Part shown: piece after piece, positions 33,608 to 43,072 of the stretch
Layout: each line of letters begins with the position of its first letter
How positions within the stretch are numbered: the first letter of the stretch is position 1
From: Salvelinus alpinus
Lineage: Eukaryota; Chordata; Actinopteri; Salmoniformes; Salmonidae
NCBI RefSeq assembly: GCF_045679555.1
Contig: NC_092091.1
Coordinates: 17,011,072-17,075,071, forward strand
Direction: 5' to 3'
Length of the DNA: 64,000 bases
Position numbers and translations under genes: made by a program
The notes under the pieces: generated by a model
What the model was told of the DNA's origin: nothing
Databases searched by the model: none
What the model saw: only the letters and a program-made list of their open reading frames with translations

Positions 33608-33958
33608 AGACCATATAGAATGCCCGAATTGGGAAGACCAGAGCAAGCAGATATAGAACATACCCTAGCAGAACACATGAGAAGGTTGTTTGTTAACCAC
33701 ACCCGTATGTCAAAGCTTTTGTGTCCTAAAGGCGAGTTACAGAAGAAGGTGATTCCCTCGACCCAACCGGGAGACTGGGTGTGGATTCAATCCTTGAGGA
33801 GAAAAGACTGGAAGCAGCCCCGTTGGGAAGGCCCATACCAGGTTCTGTTAACCACCGCCTTTGCCATTAGATTAGCGGAGAGAGCCACTTGGGTCCACGT
33901 TACCCACTGCAAAAAGGTAGGAACACATACAAACACTGCTGAACACACACAGAGTTAG
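33608..33958 (+). pseudogene. Retroviral integrase C-terminal domain
   Basis: The plus-strand frame contains PGDWVWIQSLRR, WEGPYQVLLTTAFAIRLAE and WVHVTHCKKV. This matches the SH3-like C-terminal domain of gammaretroviral integrases, where a GD.V....R....L.P.W.GP..VLL.TP.A pattern precedes a W.H..H.K end. It resumes directly after the TSD of the solo LTR. Stop at 33956-33958. In gammaretroviruses env normally overlaps or closely follows this end, as it does here. Confidence 0.8.
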
Positions 33959-34034
33959 GGAGCAGAACCGAGTACCAATAGGGTCCGGGGGTTACCTCCC
34001 TAACAAAGTTTCCCTATCCTGACCTATCATCACT

Positions 34035-35423
34035 GTGTGTGCTCATAGAGGTGTGGGTATGGGGTGGTTCCTAGCAGATCGACTAAGGGCAGGAGAGGGT
34101 TGTCGGTTTTTGGGAATATTAGGGACTCTGAGCTGCATCATAGTCTTGGTAATCTTTCTGACACATCCAGATCCACCACCTTCCGGTACTAATTATACGA
34201 CGCTGTTGTCATTGATAAGAAGTAAAAGACAAACTATATAACACACTGACCATCAAGGACGAGTGATTTACAGAATAGGAGTCAAAGAAGGTCAAGATGT
34301 AGGATTTAAGGTAAACATTAAACAATTCCATAGGAAAGCAGACAACTGTACAGGGATTGGGTTGGCCAGATTGAAGTTATCGGCCAACCCAACTCAGTTC
34401 ACTTTAACTCCTGGTGAGTACCAGTGTTTTAGACACAAGAATGGCACCAGGACCCTAGGTGATTTTAATGGCTGTAGGACGGTAGTTAATGTGACTTAGA
34501 TTCGGAAGCACGGGAGAAATTTCTTAACCTCACAGCCCCTATAATTGATAGGGGCGAAGGATGCATACGACAGACGCTACCAAAAGGGTGGGTAGGTACT
34601 TGCGCCCCGGTATTGTTATTGCTCCAACCAGTTAGAGTTAGTAATCAGAGGCCAGTTATAGGAGGCCAAAGTAGGCACAGGAGGAGTTTTGAACAGGATG
34701 GTAGTAGCCCTGTCTAGATGGATGCTATTGGCATCCCCAGGGGAGTTCCAGATGAATACAAAGCTATGAATCAAATAGGTGAAGGCTTTACCACCACGTT
34801 CTTTTGGTGGTTGACAATAAATAAAAATGTGGATTGGATTAATTTAATCTATTATAATCAACAGAGATTCATGAATGAAACCGGGGATGCAGTAAAGGGG
34901 ATATCTGACCAATTATCCGCCACCTCCCTCATGACCTGGCAAAATAGGCTGGCTCTCGATATGTTATTGGCAGAAAAGGGCGGGGTATGTAGAATGATAG
35001 GGGTTTATTGCTGCACGTTTATTCCTAATAACACATCACCAGATGGGACAGTTACAAGAGCTCTAGCAGGGTTAACGGATCTAAGTGAAGAATGGGCTGA
35101 GAACTCAGGGGTGGATACCTCACTGACTGGGTAGTTCGATAGTATGTTTGGAAAAATTGAATTTTTTTATAATCACCCTGCTGTGGGCTGCATTCACCTG
35201 TATGAGTGTGTTGGTGTTGTGTGGTTGCTGTTTGATTCCGTGTGTGAGAGGTCTAATCACCAGGACTCTGGAGAGGTCGATGACGCAACAAATGGTGAGA
35301 TACGGACCGATTCCGAACTCCGACCAGTGGAATGATAAATACATGCCTCCAAGCTTAGTAGATGATTCGGATCCCTTCAACCCCGAGGAGCCCATGTTGG
35401 ATGAGACTATCTTTAATGTTTAG
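34035..35423 (+). pseudogene. Retroviral envelope-like gene, broken
   Basis: The surface-subunit side (34035-34499) shows a hydrophobic segment near 34115-34165, a basic RSKRQ at about 34215-34230, and several Asn-x-Ser/Thr sites. Stops at 34239-34241, 34497-34499 and nearby break it. The transmembrane subunit (34718-35134) keeps NRLALDMLLAEKGGVC followed by a CX6CC motif (CRMIGVYCC), typical of gamma-type Env. A stop at 35132-35134 and a frameshift separate it from the hydrophobic anchor and cytoplasmic tail, which remain open in 35148-35423. Not functional as read. Compare gamma-type fish envelope genes such as the percomORF class; relationship untested. Confidence 0.75.
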
Positions 35424-35475
35424 AAAGACTGTTTCTTTAATGAAGATTATAACGAAAATCCCAAAAGGAAAGGTT

Positions 35476-36015
35476 ATAATTGGAAATAGGCCTAGAACAG
35501 TTGTCAATGAGTAAATTATGTAAATACATGTATTGATTTGTGTGATATTTTAAATTAAAATAAATAAGAGTGTGTGTGTAATATTTAGTCAAAGGGTGAA
35601 TTGATAAAGGAATTTATATGTTTAAAGTAATGACTAAAGTATTCCACCCTGAAACTGTATAACTGAGTGAAATGTATTAGAATTATAAGACTATAATTCT
35701 TTAATGTGTGTGCATAGGATAAGTTAAGACTAGGACAGTATGTTACTATTTAGCAATGTAAGCAGAAGTATAGTTGAGACATTCAAGGAGAAGAGGAACT
35801 GTCGACAGACAACTTGCGATAACTGTGAAACTGATAACAGGAAGGAGGTCTCCCCACCCAGGGAGGGGAGAAACCGTTAGGCTTGCAGACGATTATGAAA
35901 CATGTTGCAGAATAAGATAAGCAATGTATGGGTAGAACATTGTGATAGAGTTAATTGGTCAAAGCTTAAGTGATTGTTGAGTTCTCATCATTGGGATTGA
36001 AAATTCTCATGACAG
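35476..36015 (+). repeat. Probable 3' LTR of the endogenous retrovirus
   Basis: A purine-rich AAAAGGAAAGG at about 35463-35473 could be the polypurine tract just before the LTR. The segment that follows is non-coding, ends CTCATGACA at 36015, and is followed directly by gypsy A coding sequence. No second copy exists in the window to define its edges. Confidence 0.45.
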
Positions 36016-36029
36016 TACCGCAGTGAGGC

Positions 36030-36368
36030 TCCTGTGTTAAATCCTGATGATCGTGTCTGGCTGTCTATCAGGAACCTCCTGCTCCACCTGCCCTGCCGGA
36101 ATCTGAGGTAACATACCGGTCAATGAGGTAACCTACCCTGGACATCGAGGGAGGCCCCGTCTATGCTGTCAGATCCTTCCTGGACTCCCGACATTGTGGG
36201 GTTTGGCTCCAGTACCTGGTGGACTGGAAGGGGTAATGTCCAGAGGAGCGGTGTTGGGTTCCGGTGGACGACATTCTCGATCCCAACATCATCAGAGATT
36301 TCCACCTTCGCCGTCCGGACCGGCCCGCTCCTCGCCCTGCCCTGAAGCTGGGCTGGGCGGGGGGGTAC
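36030..36368 (+). pseudogene. Gypsy A chromodomain and C-terminus
   Basis: Fragments [37 protein letters not shown] and [14 protein letters not shown] match the integrase-linked chromodomain (aromatic cage region, then W.G....CWVP...I) of fish chromovirus gypsy elements, followed by the usual proline/arginine tail. A stop replaces a residue after LVDWKG. GGGCTGGGCGGGGGGG just before the LTR is the polypurine tract. It shows that gypsy A continues on the far side of the retroviral insertion. Confidence 0.8.
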
Positions 36369-36701
36369 TGTCACGTCTACTCCCACTCTAGCACTCCACG
36401 CTGCCGTTCTACTAACCACCGGTCCTGGCAACCCATCATTATGCACACCTGGCAACCCAACATTATGCACACCTGGCAACCATCATTACACACACCTGCG
36501 CCCCATTATGAGGCACACATGGACTTCATCACAGTAATCACTGATTACTACCCCTTTATCTAGCCCTCTGTTGAATCACCCATTAGGTAGTATTGTTTCC
36601 TGTTTTTCATGTTTAGACACTACTCCTGTTTTTGTATTCACTCTATGTTCGTTAAACTGACCGACTGTACCTGCTTCCTGACTCCCTGTGTCTCCGTTAC
36701 G
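36369..36701 (+). repeat. Gypsy A 3' LTR
   Basis: Begins TGTCACGTCTACTCCC right after the polypurine tract and ends near CTCCGTTACG at about 36701. It contains a short internal tandem (GGCAACCCATCATTATGCAC and two relatives, 36427-36490). The left partner LTR is not in the window. Confidence 0.7.
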
Positions 36702-36719
36702 ATTAATTTGCCAAAATCA

Positions 36720-37090
36720 CAACAGCTTTTAAGTAGGGTTTTGCCATAGCATACTCAATATTGCCAGGGCGGATCGCTATTTTGTGATCAGATATTCTTA
36801 TTTTGACACATATTTTTGTTTGGCCCACATAGGGACTTAAGCATTTACACAACGTTGGTAGAGTTACAATTGATGAGATGTCTCTGGTAACTTTCGACCA
36901 GGAAGAGGGTATGTGTAGTATTTACAGTTTGCCGTGTTACATTGAGCACATCTTCCACACTTATAGTTCCCTTGTAGCGATAACTAGTTTGAACGGTCAG
37001 GCTTTTGGAAAGAATGGACCAGTGTGTCCCTGATTGTGGATGCCCATCTATATGAGAACAGAGGGGGATTTTACCAGATAGAAAGCACAT
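36720..37090 (-). pseudogene. Penelope-like element fragment with GIY-YIG motifs
   Basis: Reading minus, one frame gives NYKCGRCAQCNTANCKYYTY, the cysteine-rich stretch that precedes the GIY-YIG nuclease in Penelope-like elements. Another frame gives KCLSPYVGQTKICVKIRISD, containing the YVGQT half of GIY-YIG followed by an RI.(E/D)H helix. A frameshift and a stop separate them. Upstream RT is not seen. It matches in type, and could match in family, the C-terminal tail at 17786-18050. Confidence 0.55.
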
Positions 37091-37259
37091 TGTTTGATCC
37101 GCTCTCCCTCTCTCTGAAACTGTTGGATGATTATTTCTCAGTTTCTCTCCCTTGCTGTGTTTGCTGTACTAATGATTAGTAGAACTGGGGGCGGGAAATC
37201 TGGTGAAATCTGGTGATTTTCAGTAACCTATACCGTTCTCTTTGAAGTAGAAAAGAATT

Positions 37260-37806
37260 CGATATAAGTTTAAATATTAGACGTGTAAACAGAATGAAGG
37301 CTGAGCCCATGTGAGTGTACAAAGCTGGATCAACATCGAATTGACCATTAGACATGTAAAAAACAGAACGTAGGCAGAATCTGTGTGGATGAGGCAAGGT
37401 AGACTAACAAGACGTGACTGGTCTGGACCATATCTGATCTTGTGAAGGCTACTGGACATGGGTTAATCATACATAGACAACATCGGCCTGAACTTGTGAA
37501 GACCTTTGGACAGGAACATTAGCTAATCAGTGATAGGCACCAGTAGGAGTATGCATGTCACGCCACCAATAGAATCTATGCCCCAATGTCTGAGCCAATA
37601 AGAGAATGGAAACTAAGTAAGACAACCAGAATCAGAAAGTGGAGTGACGATGTTATGTAAGGGTAAGACTGTATAAAAGCCAAGCACTAAGAATGAGTTA
37701 GTTCTTCCATGGAATTGCTCGGCTTTGTTACTCTCTGTAATAAAGTATTTTTGAATTCACAAGCTCCGGTATCTGAGAAGTATTTGATTCAATATTTTCC
37801 ACAACA
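37260..37806 (+). repeat. LTR of the four-copy family (copy 2)
   Basis: Contains CGCCACCAATAGAATCTATG, TATAAAAGCC (about 37671), AATAAAGTAT (about 37740) and ACAAGCTCCGGTATCTGAGA, ending TTTTCCACAACA at 37806. Left edge approximate. The intervening 37100-37260 is non-coding. Confidence 0.65.
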
Positions 37807-38014
37807 CAGGCTATGCGACAAAATGAAAGTTCGCAGGCGGTGGCAAACAATTCCAACTCTGCACAGATAGTGGCTATTTCACAGACACTGGAGGTGACTC
37901 TCATTTTTGTTGACCGCTGGGTCACTTTTTTTGCCTATGAACCCATCATGAACCGGCAGAGTTCGCCAATTGGTTGTTGCGTCGCTTCACCTTAGCTGAC
38001 ACGTCCTTTGTGTT

Positions 38015-38568
38015 GCGATTATAGATGCGGTAAAGAGGTCAATTGAAAAAGAATGTTGAGGTAAAAAATGGAGTATAATGCTTGTATGGATGTCAACCCC
38101 AACACATGTTCATGTCATCATTACCAATAAACTGCATTACAGTAAAAACATTTGACTACCACTGACGATTTCTGTATGATAGCTATGTTAACCAGCTTAT
38201 ACAAATGAGAGTTAGCATTTAGCAGTCACTTCTTCTAAACCTGAAATAGGAAAACTTCTACATAATTATGACAGATTTGACAAATATCCACTTTGTTAAA
38301 TCAGATTGGTTGAATGTGTGCCAATCTGGTCAATGGAACGCAGACCTTCCATTGACTAGATGTGTTGGGGTTAACATTAATACAAGCATTATACTCCAAG
38401 TTTTACCGCTAACATAGTGTGAAATACACATATAAACAATAGCCTAAATGTAGGATCATTTTGCTGTGGGGCAATGAGGAGAGTCAGGGTCTTTCCCCCA
38501 CGCGTTTTTATGGTAATTCCATTATTTTGGTCGAGTTCGATTGACCTCTTTACCGCATATATAGCGAT
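38015..38568. mobile_element. Foldback/MITE-like element with long imperfect inverted arms
   Basis: The outer arms pair GCGATTATAGATGCGGTAAA (38015 on) with TTTACCGCATATATAGCG (to about 38567). The inner arms pair GGAGTATAATGCTTGTATGG (about 38069) with the complement ending ACAAGCATTATACTCCAA (about 38398). The arms continue through AACCCCAACAC and GTGTTGGGGTT. No ORF. No clear target duplication was seen, so the family is unassigned (Tc1/mariner- or Harbinger-type MITE possible). Confidence 0.6.
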
Positions 38569-38779
38569 CCTATTAAATTACTAGCGGGGCTGTCATAAAC
38601 CCTCAAAGTTCCAGAATGGAGTGAAAATGGCAGCCATATTGGTCATGGAGAAACCCAAACCAGTCTAATCTTATTGAATAGCAGTAGAGGTATAATCCCG
38701 ATATTTTTCCCCCTGGGGAAACCACTAACTTCCTACAATTCTACACATTTTGCCATGTAAGTAAGTAGCCATTATGGGG

Positions 38780-39366
38780 GATTTTCCAGTTCATATATTA
38801 TGCATCTCAGAGCAGTAAGCAGAATCAACATAGGCTTATTATTGAATTTTTCAGTACATACGTGGCAATTATTTATTTCAGAAGGAGCCAGCAAAACTAG
38901 TGCACTCTATGTGCTCTAGGTCATTGGACACCATTAGACATGTACATGGTTATTCTTGTAACTGTTATGGCCAACTATGGTTACACCTCTTGGGTCTTTT
39001 CCAGAACAGGGGTTCCCCTTTCAGTGGAGTCAGCAGGATGTCATGTATTGATTAATCCTGTAGAGTGCCAAGGTCTGTTGCTATGGTCCTACATGCATGA
39101 AACTATTTTTGTGACTCTACAGGTAGCATGTCCTAATATGAAGGTAATATGATAACGGTGGCTGAATGCCAGAGGTGATAAGCCATTAAGAGGAGTTACT
39201 ATGAGTATGACATAAGGAGGACAAATCTATAAGTAGTTTGTGCCAAAACTGGAAGGCAGTTGTGTTCATGATCCAGCTCGGCTTTTATTATGAAGTAATA
39301 AAAAGTATATTTGAACTCACATGCTCCGGTATTTGTGAAATATGATTGACCAAATATTTCCAAGAC
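38780..39366 (+). repeat. LTR of the four-copy family (copy 3)
   Basis: Starts with GGATTTTCCAGTTCATATAT, resembling the 5' part of copy 1. It has CTATAAGTAG in place of the TATA box, AATAAAAAGT (about 39297) and CATGCTCCGGTATTTGTGAA, ending TTTCCAAGACA. More diverged than the others. Confidence 0.55.
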
Positions 39367-39399
39367 ATCATGTGTGTATGTCTGGGCCATTATAGGCTC

Positions 39400-39871
39400 A
39401 AGGGAAGCCATTTCCTAATCCTGTAATTGGCCTTAAGACATGCACTTGCATTATATATGCATGTATGTGACATTACAGGCTTAAGGGAAGCCATTACGTA
39501 TCCCCATAAGTATCCTTAGACATGCACCTGCATTATGAGTGTATGTCTCTATTATTTTTTGTATCATTGCTATGGTTACGCCACCAATAGAATCTATGCC
39601 CTGAAGTATGTGCCAATAAGGGGAGGGGAAACCAAGTAAAGATGGGTGTAAACAAGTTAGAAGCAAGCGATAATGGTGGCTGAATACCAAAGGGTGTGGA
39701 ACATTTACATAAAGAGGAGTGACTATGTATGTGATGTAAGAATGAAACCGTATAAAAGGAGTGTGCCGAGACTGGGAAAGGCAGTTGCTCAATGGACCAG
39801 CTTGGCTTGTTACTTTGTAACTCACAAGCTCCGGTATCTGAGAGATATTATTGAACCAATATTTCTACAAC
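39400..39871 (+). repeat. LTR of the four-copy family (copy 4), truncated
   Basis: Shares GCCACCAATAGAATCTATGC, AAACCGTATAAAAGGAGTGT and ACAAGCTCCGGTATCTGAGA with copies 1 and 2, but the segment that holds AATAAAGT in the others is deleted (TTTGTAACTCACAAGC). It lies directly after copy 3, giving two LTRs in tandem with no retroviral genes between them. Confidence 0.6.
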
Positions 39872-40422
39872 GCCATACACAAGCATTGGTTTTTGCGAGC
39901 CAGGTTGGCTCATAGGAGATAGGCTCCTGCCCTATTTCTGTAGCGCTAGCCAGCTAAATGTAAAAGTACACCCCCTGGACAGGACGTTAGTCTATCGCAG
40001 GGCCTTACACCAAAATTGATCTCCATACATTTTGCCATGTGGCAAATGTTTTGTACATAATCTCATGCTATTCTTCACATTGTGGAGAGAATTTTGCATT
40101 AAAGCAAATTTCCTGCAATTTGACAAATATTGCCATGGGGAAGAGAGATTTAACTACATTTTAATGTCATAACCCATTATCCTTATTGTGTACCCTTCAC
40201 CACACTTGGCTTGTCATTTTTTGTAGAACAACTGCGAGGAAGTCAGATCTGTTGGCTTTTCTACTCCAAAATGAGTTACAATAAAATTATGCTGACACCA
40301 TCTAAAATACTGTATCATTGTCCACAACTGCTTGCAGCATAGTGAATATAAATATATAGGCTGAAGCATGGGGTTGCCATTGACATGAAAACCAGTAGAT
40401 GGTGATAGCGCTGACATCCACA
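39872..40422. other. Non-coding spacer
   Basis: No gene supported. CATCCACA at 40415-40422 is the left flank of the large hAT element. Confidence 0.3.
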
Positions 40423-41136
40423 CAGTGTCCGAAATTAACTTTTTGGCTCACCTGCCAAGTGGACTGGTAGATAAAAAAATCCACCAGCCAAGCATATTTT
40501 TTACCAGACAAAATAATAAATTGCCTTTTTGTGTCACATATACATTAATTTCAGTACATTTCATCGAGATAAGGTATTATGTTGAATACAAACTTAAAGA
40601 GGCCAGAGCAAAATTTTAAACAAAATTATTTTATATATTGATCAACGGTTAAACAAATCAAGTGTATTTGTAGAGCACATTTAAAAACAACTGTAGTTGA
40701 CCAAAAGTGCTCTACAGAGTGCAAAAATGCCAAACAGTGGGCACACAATGAAATAAACAAAACATATCAAATACAATGAATAAGTGTACATAGAAGTCAA
40801 AACAGGACAACAATGGTAAGATACAATTATGAGAAATGCAGAGTACATAGAACTGGTGCTCTCCTGACACAAAGGGGAAACAGGTCTACAAATCCTTTAC
40901 TTCAGTAGAAAATCCCTGAAAAAATACAGGTAAAATAGAGACTTATCAGATGCTGGTTATTTTTGGCTGTGGCTAGATTTAATTTCCCAGCCTGAATACT
41001 ACTGAAAAAGTCTTGAACTCAAAATTCCACTGAAGTATTTGCTATTAAATGTACTTAAGGCTCAAACAAAAGTAAATTTTAAGGTTTTGTATACCTATCA
41101 GATGCTTAATCATTTTAATCAACTTAAACCTCACTC

Positions 41137-41529
41137 TGTCACGACTCCTGCCGAAGTTGGCTCCTCCGCCTGTTCGGGTGGTGCTCGGCGGTCGTCGTCA
41201 CCGGCCTACTAGCCGCCACCGATTCCGTTTTCTTTTCGGTTAGTTTTGTCTAATTAGTTACACCTGTTCCTTGTTTGTGTGTGTTTGCTTTACTTCCCTA
41301 TTTAGGTTGTGAAACCCCCCCTTTGTTGTGCGGGATTATTTTGATGTTCACGGTTGTGTTGTTTGGTGTTGTTTTTTGTGCTCTGAACCGTGTTACCCGT
41401 TGTATTGGGTTGGTCAGTGTTTTGCACCCTGCGTGGTTGGGCATTTACATTTGATGCTGCATTAAAGTGCATCTTTCCACTGGACCTCTCTGCGTTTGAT
41501 TCCTTCATCACACCTAGTCAGCCGTGACA
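41137..41529 (+). repeat. Ty3/gypsy-type solo LTR inside the hAT transposase
   Basis: Edges TGTCACGACTCCTGCC and AGCCGTGACA. The flanks CACTC (41132-41136) and CTCTC (41530-41534) agree at 4 of 5 bases. Shares GTGCTCGGCGGTCGTCGTCA and CTAGCCGCCACCGAT with the solo LTR at 49246-49614, a different family from 13276-13641. Confidence 0.8.
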
Positions 41530-41978
41530 CTCTCTACCGCAATCACCCTCTTTGCACGGTCCTTGAAGTCTGGCCTCCTGACAGAGTCCTGGTGCCACAG
41601 CATCACAGCTTTTATTGGATCATACTCCCTGATCTCTGGAGAGGACAGCTGGACCATAAAGAGATCTGACAGTGTATCAGACCTTAGGTTGGACCGCCAA
41701 TCGGTTTTCACCTGTTTCATGGTATTAAAACCTCTTTCACATTCAGCTGTGGAGGCAGGGAAGGACAGGACCAGGTCAACCAATGCTAGCAAATCAGGGA
41801 AGGAATGCTGATGGCTCCTGTTGACATGGAACCAGGACATCTTCTGCAGGGACTGGGGCTCTTGGTACATCAGCACTTTCAGGACAGTCCACTGGTCAGG
41901 GATTCTTTCAACATGGATGCCAGAGGTCTCCAGCACAGGCCTGAAGTGGTCCACCAGGGTTTCCAGTTCAGTCAACAA
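41530..41978 (-). pseudogene. hAT transposase C-terminal dimerisation domain
   Basis: A 154-codon minus frame includes FPDLLALVDLVLSFPASTAE and CERGFNTMKQVKTDWRSNLR, the hAT C-terminal dimerisation block (A..ER.FS..K.I....R..L), followed by LSDLFMVQL. This domain holds transposase dimers together. Open across the domain, then interrupted by the solo LTR insertion at 41529. Confidence 0.85.
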
Positions 41979-42459
41979 AATCTAGAATAATTGTATACAT
42001 TACAACAAGCATCATGCAGTTTTAATTCTCAAACTATAAAAATATGATCATGAACCTAACTGCCCGGTAATACAAAACATAAAGTAACCTGCTGCTGCAT
42101 CTCCTGACTCTGGCCAGTTGGTGAAGCTGACCAGCTTGGTGGCACACAGGACCCCTACACTGGCATCCTGGAACCTGTCAGTCAAACTAGCCTGTTAAGC
42201 ATTTTGTCCTGTGAGGTGACGAGGGTCTTGCTGTCACCTCTGGTCAGCAAAATTCCCTCATATCTGTTGGCCATTGTGGCCTTCATCATGGGCACTTCTG
42301 ATGAGAAGGCTCATTTTACCATCCTTTCAGAATTTTCCTTTACAACACTCTCACTCACTCTCTCTCTCCCTCTCTTATTGATGTAATCCTTTCTCTTAAT
42401 TATCTTAAGGTAAGTATTTCTTATTGCAGCTTAAATAAACATACCTGGTTTTGTACTTC

Positions 42460-43060
42460 TTAATTAAGTAATGCCTGTGTTGAGCACAAGGAGCTGTGGG
42501 CTTCTGCTATGGTGATGGTGGACCTCTGCAGACAGGCGGATAGGTTGCTCAGGTGTGTCATGCAGGAAGCCACAGAAGCGGATAACAACAGCCTCCCTTG
42601 CAGTACTGTAGTATTTCCTGGCCTTGGCCTGCTGGACACCTCTGACATTTTGGGCATTAGCAGATTGAATCTGACATACATAAAGAGCAGACATACAAAT
42701 AGACAATTAATTGCCGTCCAAAAAAAAATATATTAGATATGACACATTTTATCAGTGCATAAAGCATTGAAACATGATGTTACCAATTGTAACTGTGTAG
42801 TTATTTACTGGACATTACATATTGATGATGACTTTTGTAGACTTAGCATGGCAAATCTAGAGCCACTACCTGTTCCAGGTGCTGGACAAGCCCCTGGTAA
42901 CCTCGCAGGAAGTGGTCCAGTGCACGTAATAGGTGTCCTACCCATCGGGTCCCGCCAATTCTGGTGGCCACCAGTTGTGTGTGCCCAAGATCCTGGAAGC
43001 TGTTTACCAGGTTTGCCCTGTTCAGTGGACTGGTGTGGTAGAACATGTAGAGCCCATTGA
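42460..43060 (-). pseudogene. hAT transposase middle exons
   Basis: Minus frames 42843-43046 (MFYHTSPLNRANLVNSFQDL and GGTRWVGHLLRALDHFLRGY) and 42460-42706 (VRGVQQAKARKYYSTAREAV, then, after a shift, LSNLSACLQRSTITIAEAHS) read like the RNase H-fold insertion domain of hAT transposases of the ZNF862/C17orf113-like group, in which R.GTRW is conserved. They are separated by a putative intron. The upstream side continues beyond the LINE into 45145-46379. Confidence 0.7.
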
Positions 43061-43072
43061 TGAGGTCTTCTA

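Larger units (their letters stand above)
31851..36015 (+). mobile_element. Endogenous retrovirus fragment, gamma-like, integrase-env-LTR
   Basis: A plus-strand retroviral fragment with the integrase N-terminal and core start (31930-32378), integrase C-terminal domain (33608-33958), an env-like gene (34035-35423) and a probable 3' LTR (35476-36015). gag, protease and reverse transcriptase are absent from the window, and no 5' LTR is seen, so it is a 3' fragment. It lies where the integrase core of gypsy A should be. A gypsy solo LTR (32379-33602, TSD CAGGT) cuts the integrase. The env carries stops and frameshifts; the copy cannot make particles. Confidence 0.75.
20770..36701 (+). mobile_element. 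Chromodomain Ty3/gypsy element A, host of the insertion nest
   Basis: Plus-strand fragments appear in the expected order: gag tail (about 20800-21000), protease (about 21080-21330), reverse transcriptase (21440-22339), RNase H (31145-31560), integrase zinc domain (about 31600-31830), chromodomain (about 36120-36360) and 3' LTR (36369-36701). The 5' LTR is missing. The gaps are filled by solo LTR C with gypsy B (22340-31139) and an endogenous retrovirus fragment (31851-36015). The integrase catalytic core is not seen, so it was probably lost when the retroviral piece arrived. Chromodomain gypsies use that domain to guide integration to chromatin. Confidence 0.8.
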
